From positions 310,001-374,000 of the forward strand of contig JARUPZ010000027.1 in assembly GCA_031213475.1 (NCBI GenBank): a stretch of DNA of 64,000 nt, read 5' to 3'. The notes beneath the pieces are model-generated. The model worked only from the letters and a program-made list of their open reading frames with translations. It was not told the origin of the DNA and searched no databases. The stretch is from Nereocystis luetkeana (taxonomy: Eukaryota > Sar > Phaeophyceae > Laminariales > Laminariaceae). A program made the position numbers and the translations under genes. Of this stretch, positions 45,401 through 54,803 are shown in pieces (the stretch's first letter is position 1; every line of letters starts with the position of its first letter).

Positions 45401-48400
45401 TCCAGGCTCAGCTTCTTCTACATCGGTATTTTGTGCGGGTTACATCCAACGTGTATCCTGTATTTCAAGCAATAAATCAAAACAGTAATTTTCGCAACAA
45501 AATCTATGCTGGATTTGTGTGATACCTAGCGGGTGTTACCGCTGCTGCATTTCAAACAGGGTACACTGTAGGACCAAATGCATTAATCAAATCGCTATGT
45601 GTGTCGACATCTTCACTTCCCTTCTCACTAAAGAAAACTCAAATGATACCGATAAAACGGCTCCGGTGCCACGTCTGTAGAGGCGCTATTATCGAGCTAG
45701 ACCTCGCAATGGAAATATACAACGAATAACTGGTGTCGGCTTAGAACTTAGAGTTGCACCTGGTACTCGATAACATCCGGTGGATTCGTCACGTGAGTGG
45801 ATGCTGTGCTACCCGATCAATGAGATCAACGATACCATCTAGAGACTTTGTCCTCGGTTAAAGGGAAGTATCTGACTCCCCTACGGAGCTGACAAATAAC
45901 GCTTAATGGACATAATCGCGGCATGGGTAGACTAATAATGGCAACGCGTACGCCGAGCATAAGGCGGAACGTGACCTGAGCCAATGAGTTTCAACTCATG
46001 TAGCGATTATGTTAAAACGGAATATATTACTCCCCCTTTGCTCGACAAAAACGCTGCATGGGTAGACTAATTGCAACACGTATGCAACATAAACAGAGTC
46101 TGGGCAGCAGTAGACTAGAAAAAAAAAAACAATGAACGAGACCAAATATTTCAGCTAGTTAGTGTTAACCCCCGAGATCACCTGTCATTCCTACACCCTC
46201 ATGATGGCCACCAAACACACTGCATGAATGGCATGAAGCATTCAGCGCACCTGTTCCAACTTCAGAAACTCGAATGTCACTGTCTGTACGCAACCTGGAC
46301 ATAGATACTTGGTTCTCCAGCAGTGCTCTTCGACTGCTAAAGGGCCAGCAGCTACGTCTGGAGCCCATCTTCCCTTCCAATCTCAACCTCAAGTGTGGCG
46401 CGTACTATTACGGGGGGGCATAGTTAACAGGACCTATGGTATACATAAACACCTATACGTTTAACAATTTTTACTAACAATATTTGGTCCTGTTAACTAT
46501 GCCCCCCCGTAATACTTATTTTTTCACCGTAATCAATCAAAAATTGATATCCGAAACAAAAATAATTCAACGTGCCTGGTACAAAAGAAATGTTTTGCTC
46601 GCAATAAATAACAAACCCAAAATCAAAATCGAGCGGATAGCTTCGTTTGTATGTTATTTCTGCTGGTGCCACTCACGATTTCTGGAGCGCTTCTCTTTCC
46701 TTCTCCGTTGCCTGCTCGCTTCATGTATGTCATGCGCGGGGGTCGTCCAAGGTGTTCTCCTCGTACCTGGCGTGGCGTATCCTCTCGGACAAAAATCGGC
46801 CGCCGGGATCAAATGAAACTATTACGGGGGACCATAGTCAATAGGACCTACGGTATACATAAAAACTTATATATTTAACGATTTTTACTAACAATATTTG
46901 GTCCTATTAACTATGGCCCCCCGTAATAATATTTTTATGTAGTCGTCCGGATCCAGGCCGGGCTCCATCTTCGTGTTGGCCAGCTTCTCGCGGCGTACTC
47001 CTCTAGCTTGCTTGGGTGTAAAAATGAAAGGTGTATTAATAGTACACAAACTCGAGTATGTGCCGGGCGACTGAAGCATTACCCGCCCGAGTTGGAGTCG
47101 GGCTGCTGTAATCACGGAACCGAGCTGCGTCGGGCCGCTGAAAAGATCGCGTTGACCTGCTGTGTGTAGCAGTGCCAGCGCTACAATCACGCGCTTGAGA
47201 CGGAGTCGAGCGCTTATGATCACGGAACCGAGCTGTATTGCCGGACCGCTGGAAACAACACGCTGTCCTGCCGTGTATAGCAGTGCCAGCGGTAAAAAAT
47301 CACGTGCCTGAGTCGGAGTCGAGCGACTACGATCAGGGCACCGAGCTGTATCGTCAAGCCGCTGGAAAGATCGCGTTGAACTGCTGTGTATAGCAGTGCC
47401 AGCGCGAAACTAACGTACCCGAGTCGGAGTCTAGCCGCTGGACTCACAGCACCGAGCTGTATCGTTGGACCGCTGGAAGGCATGTTGAACTGTTGTGGGT
47501 AAACTCCTCAGCTGCTGCTCCCGCTCCAGGGCGACCAAAGTTGCTCCCGCTCCAGGGCGACCAAAGGTTGTGCTTGTCGGCCCAGGTCTTGGTTTGTCGG
47601 GACGGCGAAGATGAAGCGACCTCTCGAAGCGTTGACGAGTAGAAGGGGTAGTTCAAAGCGGCAGTTCCTAGAGATGTAATCGCTGACAAATCCAGCAGAC
47701 GCCGCAACAGGTGGCTCGTCAAAAAGCACAGAGGAAGTCCCTCGCTTGTGATGCAGTCCCGTACTTCCCCCCGTCAGTACGCAAACGCGAAACGGGGTTC
47801 GTAACCTGTTAAGAATGTATTGAATACAACCCTCTGATGGGTGACCGAAGGTGGTCTTAAAGGGCTAGCGCAGCAGCCGTTGCTGGACAAGCTGGGGCAT
47901 CACAGATGGTGTAGAAGATGCATGTTGAGTAGAAAGTGGCGCTCGATGGGCCGACAGAAGCATAAGGAACGATGAAGTAGAAGACGTTCAGATGAGGTTG
48001 AGAAGAGCGGAGGTGGGGGTGTGTCCCAACACTCCAGTTAGTTCCTCAATCTCGATGTTCTCTTACAGCAACGTCTATCAACGGCTTGTCGCTGCAACTC
48101 GTCGACTACAAGAACTGCTGCAAGGTCTTCTAAACATCCCAATAATCATAATGCGATGTCAAATATTTGAACCGCGACTCACGAAGCTTTGACTCTATAG
48201 GCTATGTATTTACTGTCTATTTCTTAACATACTCCTGCAGATGAATACCTCGTACCAGTACAGTTATAAAATGCCAACTGCTTTACCACGCCCAATGGGC
48301 CCAATATCCTTGATGCCATGCGTTGCATAATTTAGATCAAAGGACGTATATTTCATACCTGGTACATTGCACGGTGCGATTTCGGAGGCATCCCCGCGAA

Positions 48401-51400
48401 CGTCTCGGTGGAGTGCCAGTACCGTGTCCTGCACGAGCCACTTGTATTGGAATCGGTGTACCTCATCACCAGTTTTAAGCCACTTAGGGCGCGTTTTAGA
48501 TGGCCTGGTGCCAGCAGAAATACTATTAATAAGAATAACCCCATGTGCTGACGGTTACACTGCTGTAGTAGCGTACTTCTGTACGGTAGATGCTACGACT
48601 TGAAAAAATATTGGGCTCAAACCATTGATTGACGGAGGCATCGGTCAGAATATGGCTATGATATATGTCAATGCCAGAAAAGGAGAAAGGAAACAGACAC
48701 CTCAGCTAGCTCTCTGAATTTCATGTTGTCCACCCGAAAGCCACTTATAGTGTCAGAACAGACGAGAAGCTTCAGCAGCCTGAACTACATGGCTAAATTG
48801 GTATATACCAATATCTGACATCGAGCATTGGAAACTAGGGAAAAAAAAGCTGGTAACCGTACCCGGTACTCTCTGGTCGGTCTATTTTCCCCAGCAATTT
48901 TGTCGGACAGAGTTCTTATGGGCAGGGTCAGCAGATAGGTTGTCGTTCGGGTTAGTTTTAATTGATCTTTATACAGATGAGATTGATAAAATAGTTTATT
49001 TGGACACACAGGCATCCCCTTCCAGGTTTAGCTTTACTTGTTTTGCAGGTATCACATATGAACTTGAGCGTGCTATGTGCTTGGCAGAAGGGAAGCGTTG
49101 TGTTATCCAAGTCCTACGGCTCCCATGAAGACCTCAAAGGTGGGCATCGCTCTTGCCTTGCCCCCAACCCCTGTTCCCTAACTAAATTCGCCTTAAAAAT
49201 ATTTTCCTATAGTTTCCAATATTCCAAGCCCGGGGCCTCTACCGGTCTTCCATCGAAATGTCATAGCACACGTCTATCCTGATGAGCCGTGTATGTACAG
49301 AAACATAAAATAATCGAGGAATTACATGCTCCCCAAACATGAACATAAATCGAATATGCGACTCGTCAAAACCCCCTCCCCCACTTGCTTCTACACCGCG
49401 AGACTGCAAAGGGTCATGAGAGGTCGTCGAAATGAGGGGGGAGGGGAGTGAACCCTACCCACAAGGGGATCGAAGAACGTTACACGCCGAAGCTACCGCC
49501 ATATCGCCAGCGATGGAGGAGGGTGGGGGTGAAAACGTTGTAATCGTCGATGAAAAAACGACTCAGAAATCGCAACCCCTTGCCCCAGGATCAGTGGTCA
49601 CATATCCAAGTTAGCCCTTGCGGTGAACCTAGGGGAGGACTAAAATATAGGAAAAACAGCGTGCTATTAATGGCAAAGGGAGAATCGCGGAGTCATTACA
49701 CGGCCCTCCTCTCTCGAAAGAAAGTCTTGTAGCTAACCAAAGAAACGCAAAGGAAGAGACAAAAACGAAAGCAGGGGAAAGAGAAGGAGTGAAAAGAGCG
49801 CGAGGCTACGTTTAGTTGTCGTGGTACACTTTGGTGATCAGCTACAGTACCTGGTATGGGTATGTGCGACCATGACTCGTTGCCCTAGTCGTTAGTCACC
49901 ATCTGGGTTCGCAGCGGTCTGCGTTTGTTTAGAAATCGGTATTGGTCGCCCTGGTAGTCCACTATCCCCCGTCAGGAAATTTACCCCTGTTGGCATTTCG
50001 GCGTTTCCGGGCTGGTCGATCAAATATTTTCGTGATTCCCGGTCGAATGAGCACTGAGCGATTGGTGGGGTCGTGGGTTTCGCTTATGGTGCGTAGTGGC
50101 ACGCTCGATGCGGAATTTGGGCGACACACGAGAAAAAAAAGCATGTTCGATGTCACTTACCGGTAACTGGTACCGAGAGGAGGATGGTTGTCGTCGTGAC
50201 AATTATCTGTCGATCTTAGCCACGTTGGTCTCCGTTCAAAGTTCGCCCTCCTAAACGCAATACCCAACAAACGGAGCCAATGTCCTACCTGAGAGTGTCG
50301 AGAATGGCTCTTGGCGTTCCGCATGGGAGCTGTACATCAAAAACTCTCAATACGCTCGCGTTCAGCAGTACTGATTGAAAACTGCTGACACGTGTGTAAG
50401 CCCTTTCTCTGTACGGCATGCACCACCATCCTTTCAATCTACAGTACGGCATGCATGATCTCTGACAGTGGCGCCTTTTGTCGACGCTGAATTTGATTCC
50501 AGATGACCACCGTCAAAATCGACGGTCCGTACAAGTTCCGCGTGACATCCGACAACGAAAGCGTCAAGTTCACCAACGTGCGCTTTGATATCACAGGCGG
50601 GGCTGAATTTTTCTTCAGCCTCGCAATCGAGGAACCCATGGGCACCGCCACGTTCACCGGACTCACTGGCATGGTAAGTCGTCTTTGTCCATAAGTACTG
50701 CTCCTGTATGGCCCAAAGTCCTACCTGGCTGTAGTTTCCGAAAGAGGGGGCGAAGGTAGCTAAAACGTGTAATGACTTCCAAATGGTCACGGTGGCGGCC
50801 TGAGCTCTCAGGTGCATCCATTTTCCGCAGTGCGCCTTTGCGACTAGCGTTAGATTTTGAAATTTGAATTTATGAAGCCCTAAATATTGTCAGAAGGCGA
50901 CTGAAACAATTATAAGTATAAACAGTTTAGGATTGCCGTGTTCCCGTGCTTCGTCGTGTTTCCTGTTTGAACGTTCGAACAGGAGTCTGATGGCGGGGTG
51001 TTCAACGTGGGGAACGGCTCATCCGCGACATTCGGGGTGCCCATGACTTTCCAGTCCAACTCCGTCGCCGCGGACTACTCGGGGGGAGCGGTCTACGTTG
51101 GTGGAAAGGTAGGCAACGTCACTATTAATATATCGTAGACATGCCGCACGTACATACAGATGTGCTGAGCTGCGGTGTGGATTTGCTAGCGGTGCCGTCT
51201 TGCACATTGTGTGGCTTTCGAGTCCACCTTCATCGAAGCCATGGAGGTTGGTGGAAGCTTCCATGGATGTAGATAGAACTTCGATGAAAGCTTCTATCTA
51301 CTTCCATGGAATTCATCTACGAGCACCTCTAAGGATATTCCGTAGAATTTTATTTTCAGATCTACTCTTCCATATCCTTTCATCTACTTCCCTCCCTCCC

Positions 51401-54400
51401 ATGCGTTGTCCTACCCGGTCCTGGCCCTATTTGATACCCTGCCACCACCCACAAGGTGCAGAAATGAAACTACCCTTCCGCAGTAGCCACCGGAGGACCG
51501 CCGGCCATCCTGATCCTATCCAGGCGCTACATAGTGCAAGTAGATGCAGGTAGTCTATACGGAGATAATATATGGAGGAATGGGACTGTAAGCACGGACG
51601 AAACACGTGGAAGCTAGCGGAAGAAGTAGGTTGAACCCCGTGGAAGTATGTGCGAAAGTTTAGGAAGCTCACCGAAGTGGGTGGAGGTCGATCGACGTAT
51701 ATGGAAGCTCTTGGGAGCTTCTATTTTCACCAACAGCGGAAGGTTCCATCTACTTATTTTCATGGAAGCTTCCACCAACTTTCTACTGCAGGCAAGGCAC
51801 TTTCGCCGACGTGTTGAAAATGCCTGCCAGTGATGTGGCAACCCGCCACCAAACCCCTGGGCCCGTCGTGGGGTCCCCATATGAAATAAACCTACTTTCA
51901 TCACAGCTGCCAACAACTTCGGTGGAAGTATATTTTGTTCCAAGAAAGCTTCCACGAAAGTTAATGCAAGTAGATATAACCTCGTGGGAGTTAGTGGACG
52001 TTTCCATGGAAGAAGATGAAAAAGGTGAAATAATAAGGTGGACCCCATCGTGAGTGCCTCTATTGAGACGATACGACAGCTGGATATCGAAACTTATGCC
52101 GTTGTGCCCACCTGCTGATTACACTCCCGCCGGACATTGTAGCACTGTCTTGCTGGCAAAGTTGCTGAAAACGTACTCTTGACGGGCAGGTGGACTTCGA
52201 GTACGATGCTGTTTTCTCGGGAAACAAAGCGTTGACGGACGGGAAGGGCTTCGCGGGCTGTGGTGCCGGCATGTGCGTGGCCCCCGGCGGAGAAGTGACG
52301 TTCAAAAGTCTATCGTCGTTCACAGAAAATGAAGCGGAAAGTGGGGGGTACGGTGGCGCGATTGCCAACTTTGGTGACATTGTCTTCAAAAGGACGAGTC
52401 GCTTCGAGTCCAATACTGCCAAAGGTATGCTTAGAATTGTGTTGCGTAGCGTTCGGCGTTTCATCGATTAGCTGCCTATTTCTGACGTGGGTAGACCTAT
52501 TTACCGGGCGTTACTCTCTGATGGAACATAAGGAAAATCACAATGTGCGATCATTTGTGTACCGGGCACCTGGTAAATCTTAGAAACATAACTATCGTGC
52601 ATTAATTGCCCATCATTCGCTTGACACGCCCAAACGATTAGGTTAGGCTAAATAATCTTCCCGTCGCGCAGGGAAATCCAAACCGTCATAACCTTATGTC
52701 CGGTCATTGAGGGACATATCGGTGCACAATTCCATAGTTCTCCTGATATTTTGTGGAGACTTAATGCTCTTTTTCGAAAGGCTCCTCATGCACCATACAC
52801 CTCTCCACCCTTTGCTCGATGCATTCATTATTCCAGCTGATGGAGGCGAAACTGGTGGTGATGGCGGAGCCATCTACACGGGTTTGAACTCAACCACCTT
52901 GTTTAAGCGCAGGGTAGTAATGCGGTTCAACGTTGGCGCTAGTGGGGGCGCTCTGTACAACCTCGGTACCACCATCCTAGAAACCGCTGGATATATCAGG
53001 GGGAACGATGCGCTGGTGAGATACGAAACATCAACAGTCATCTGCGGTAGGTATCGGAAACACTAAACGACTATTATATTCCTAGCAGAGTCTTTGTGTT
53101 GACCATGGTATCACCCACGGCGTAGAGGGCGGGGGGGGGGGGCGTCAATGCAGAGGTAAAAAAATAGGAGAAGGCACAGCAAGGACAAGCCACCGATCTC
53201 CGCAGAGGGTCATACACAATGTCAGGTATATAGATAAGCACTTGGCAAGGCGAACCCCATGCCCCTTCTTTCGGTAGCTAACCCATGTTACGATACACAC
53301 GTTCCGTTATAATCAGGGAATCAGCAGGGCGATCGGTGGCCATATGTACACCAACGGATCTGTGTCCATTGTCGGCGATGTCAACTTCCGCGACGGATTT
53401 GCTAGGGGCGATGTGAGTGGGTTGAATGTATACAGGGGTACCAGATACCGACTATGCACTTGATATACTCGTACTGTTTTCCCAGGAAGGTATCTTGAAT
53501 ACCCATGGCTGTACGTCGGGAGCTAGCTATACGAACTCCGATAGAGGCGTTGCCTACACCGATAACTTGATTGGTCGGGCGAACGTGTTTAAAACAGAGA
53601 GAGGATGCCTTGCGTTTCTTCGGAAGGACGGATTATGAGGGTCAAATGCACTTGCAAGAAAAATTGGCCATGGTTGGGTCAGGACAAATTCAAAAAGGAC
53701 TGATACACTACGCTCTACGTTAACGCCCATGGAGACGCTTCGGGTAGACTGCTCTACAGGGTACACAAAAAAGTGTCATTCTTTAAATGCGCACGCCCAC
53801 AGAAGATTATCAGGGACAACGCTTTCAACCCAGTATGAGACTTGGAGCTGTGGAATCTACCTCGATCAGTCCTGAAGCTGATCCATGTGGCGTGCGGGAC
53901 GCCATTTTTTGTGTGTGCCAGTATGTTGACGATCACGAGCGGCAAGGCGGGATTCTAGCCTCCAACATCACAGCTGTCTCGAATCGATTATAGCCGTTTC
54001 TGCTCTGTGCCCCGCTCGTTTCCCTTTCGTGCTGTTCATTTGCACTGGGTTCGCACAACTTCCACTTCTCACTGGAAGGGTGGAGCTGTCTACATCGATG
54101 ACGGAGGCTCGTTGAACACGGATGGTGCAGTTGCCTACATCAACAACTTCGCGGTGAGATTCTCCTCGGTTCTTTGGCCTCCATGCGTGCCATACTGCGA
54201 AATCGGCGTTACACGCACTTCCTGTTGTACGCTCCATAAAATAACCAACTTGAGGTGGGCACTGACGCTATGCGCACTGCTGAGCACCAGATGGTAGATT
54301 GTTTCAAATGCTCCTTGTTAAATTGAACTGAACCTTTGCAAGGAATGTTCTTATCGAACGCACCCGTAATTGAACTGAACCTTTGCAAGGAATGTTCTTA

Positions 54401-54803
54401 TCGAACGCATCCGTAATTGAACTGAACCTTTGCAAGGAATGTTCTTATCGAACGCATCCGTAATTGAACTGAACCTTTGCAAGGAATGTTCTTATCGAAC
54501 GCATCCGTTGGCACTTGTCTTCTCGGCTCTGAGTTCAAATCGCCCGTAAGTCGCGCTTGTAATACGTGGGCGTTGCTACTTGGATGAAACTTGTCGCCCT
54601 CGTGGTCGCTGATGTTATCCCGAACGTTCTCCTATCCAATACCACCCACCGCCACTACATGCTTGCTGCCCCGCTGACCACGGCCACCTGGATACACCAC
54701 CACCTGGCCTGCTGGCCGCCACTGGCATCAATCGATATCGATACAGTTCGGCAACTGTTCAGATGTGTACGCTAGCGGGCAAGACCCCGTGTGCCAACCT
54801 TAA
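36481..54803 (+). CDS. Gene C: secreted PMP/beta-helix-repeat protein, 8 exons, giant intron 1
   Basis: Exons: 36481-36690, 50503-50673, 50983-51108, 52190-52424, 52837-53015, 53317-53412, 54079-54153, 54747-54803 (TAA). They join in frame to 382 aa with GT-AG introns, and exons 2-8 match genes A and B in length. Exon 1 (70 codons, MAPLASRFHTCTAAVALVAG) is again a signal peptide, ending near ASA before LELTIFDCS, but it lacks the Ser run. Rungs start GGVFNVGNG, GGAVYVGGK, CGAGMCVAPGG, GGAIANFG, GGAIYTGLN, GGALYNLG, GGHMYTNG and GGAVYIDDGG. The tail is NCSDVY..VCQP. Intron 1 is 13,812 bp and full of mobile elements, and intron 3 holds a palindrome mosaic. No exon-1 homologue lies closer to 50503, so the long intron is the simplest model. 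It has not been shown that the gene is still spliced. Confidence 0.75.
37412..37500. mobile_element. TTAA-target MITE (piggyBac type), copy 2
   Basis: An 89-bp foldback, the same length as copy 1 at 2202, with CCCCTTTAGAACCGCAGTCC at the left and a mutated right arm. It is flanked by TTAA and TTGA. It sits in intron 1 of gene C. Confidence 0.8.
38145..38465 (+). other. unassigned ORF in intron 1 of gene C
   Basis: A 106-codon ATG frame with a basic segment, NNKNRRGNISGYEHVAHNNK, followed by KKYKTYVKTTVIGTSKR. The spacing of GY-x-H-V and the basic beta-strand residues is faintly like an AP2/ERF-type DNA-binding fold, but the match is too weak to name. It could equally be a fragment of a mobile element. 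No splice context is evident. Confidence 0.2.
38700..38890. mobile_element. degraded SINE body
   Basis: Blocks CGGGGTCTCACAGAAG, CACGCTACGGTGCATGC, TCTCGCGGGGAAG and CTCGTCGACTCACGCCGA align in order with the bodies of the SINEs at 752-1447, at clearly lower identity. The tRNA-like head is not recognisable. Confidence 0.5.
39163..39203. repeat. CA/CGCA microsatellite
   Basis: Alternating CACACA and (CGCA)n of about 40 bp. This purine-pyrimidine alternation is able in principle to adopt Z-DNA. Confidence 0.8.
39661..39737. mobile_element. TIR element, truncated copy
   Basis: GCTCATTCGTGTCGGAGAGT, TCCAAAGTTTGGAAATAATT and GATATACGGAGG, the left third of the family found at 20-21 kb. Confidence 0.6.
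40166..40589 (-). mobile_element. LTR of a Ty1/copia-like retrotransposon, copy 1
   Basis: A 424-bp TG...CA-type terminal repeat bounded by TGTTAAGA and TTTCTCAACA. On the minus strand it is preceded by a polypurine-like GAGGGGGG, which marks it as a 3' LTR read leftwards. It is about 90 percent identical by eye to the repeat at 47808-48230, so neither is very recent. Treated as a fossil. Confidence 0.7.
42208..42690 (+). repeat. tandem repeat, unit about 160-166 bp, three copies
   Basis: Three degenerate copies starting near 42208, 42374 and 42534. Each has CGTCGGCC(C/T)…GGCC, an AGCGATA(C/T)ATAT-like block, GACACA, GCTGTGCC and AGGCGGTCGAT. The open frames through it simply follow the repeat. 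Confidence 0.7.
42750..44880 (+). mobile_element. tyrosine-recombinase element (Crypton/DIRS class), broken
   Basis: A GC-rich block whose right half (about 43930-44870) shows the parts of a tyrosine recombinase. There is an N-terminal core-binding segment (LEFVAWGASEGNLAGTITSK, SAVSHFHR), a catalytic-domain segment (RGHKGDQAQQGS), and a C-terminal GRWKSSYFSKTYTRNN with VSRKLA, which matches the HxxR/W/Y end of eukaryotic mobile recombinases. No reverse transcriptase is seen beside it, which favours a Crypton-like or recombinase-only element, but a DIRS relative cannot be excluded. The left half (Gly/Ser/Ala-rich) is unassigned. The element is broken, with several breaks. Confidence 0.6.
44881..46400. 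other. intron DNA with LTR-type motifs
   Basis: GATCATGGCTAACGATCACC near 45215 repeats a motif present at 40655-40675 and 40720-40735. ACTCCCCCT occurs at 45120 and 46030. These look like scattered pieces of the same retroelement family. No gene. Confidence 0.35.
46408..46512. mobile_element. TA-target MITE, copy 4
   Basis: A 105-bp member of the family with TTACGGGGGGGCATAGTTAA ends and TA on both sides. Orientation of the core is like copy 2. Confidence 0.85.
46823..46926. mobile_element. TA-target MITE, copy 5
   Basis: A 104-bp member only about 310 bp from copy 4, in the same orientation, with TA on both sides. Confidence 0.85.
47090..47490. repeat. tandem repeat, unit about 107-113 bp, about four copies
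   Basis: ACCGAGCTG recurs at about 47119, 47227, 47340 and 47451, each followed by a GGACCGCTGGAA-like block, TGCTGTGTATAGCAGTGCCA and GAGTCGGAGTCGAG. Units are 80-90 percent alike by eye. A shorter direct repeat (GCTCCCGCTCCAGGGCGACC, two copies at about 47516 and 47543) lies just after. Confidence 0.75.
47808..48230 (-). mobile_element. LTR of a Ty1/copia-like retrotransposon, copy 2
   Basis: A 423-bp repeat bounded by TGTTAAGAATG and TTTCTTAACA, homologous end to end with 40166-40589 and in the same orientation. It is preceded on the minus strand by CAGGAGTA, like a polypurine tract. It could be the partner of copy 1 or an independent solo LTR. Treated as a fossil. Confidence 0.7.
48231..50502. 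other. right part of intron 1 of gene C
   Basis: No gene or recognisable element. Contains TACCTGGTA palindromes at 48357 and 49850, and a poly-purine/poly-G patch around 49430-49450. Confidence 0.4.
51230..52045. repeat. GGAAGCTTCCATGGA mosaic inside intron 3 of gene C
   Basis: About 0.8 kb in which GAAGCTTCC, CCATGGA, GGAAGTA and GTAGAT units recur, forming many overlapping palindromes (AAGCTT and CCATGG). Less saturated than the 15-17 kb arrays but built the same way. It makes intron 3 of gene C 1081 bp, against 368 and 477 bp in A and B. Confidence 0.65.
54321..54508 (+). repeat. 47-bp minisatellite, four copies, intron 7 of gene C
   Basis: Four nearly identical 47-bp units starting ATTGAACTGAACCTTTGCAA and continuing through GGAATGTTCTTATCGAACGC. 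Only one unit differs visibly, by one base (CACCCG for CATCCG). The low divergence indicates a recent expansion. Confidence 0.9.

Larger units (their letters stand above)
40590..47807. mobile_element. composite of broken retroelement and other insertions between two LTRs
   Basis: The 7.2 kb between the LTRs is not a clean single element. It contains polypurine-like tracts on the minus strand (near 40590, 45120 and 46025), a possible copia-like remnant near 40776-41015 (-), a tandem array (42208-42690), a GC-rich block with a tyrosine-recombinase element (42750-44880), two TA-MITEs and a second tandem array (47090-47490). The retroelement part is broken with many breaks and looks old. Nested insertion is the simplest explanation. 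Confidence 0.5.

Noticed and set aside
54758-54775. Alternative exon 8 start in gene C (after TGTTCAG)
   Set aside because: Using the earlier acceptor GATACAG at 54746 gives the same 57-bp exon and the conserved CSDVY..VCQP tail as in A and B. The later AG would lose it.
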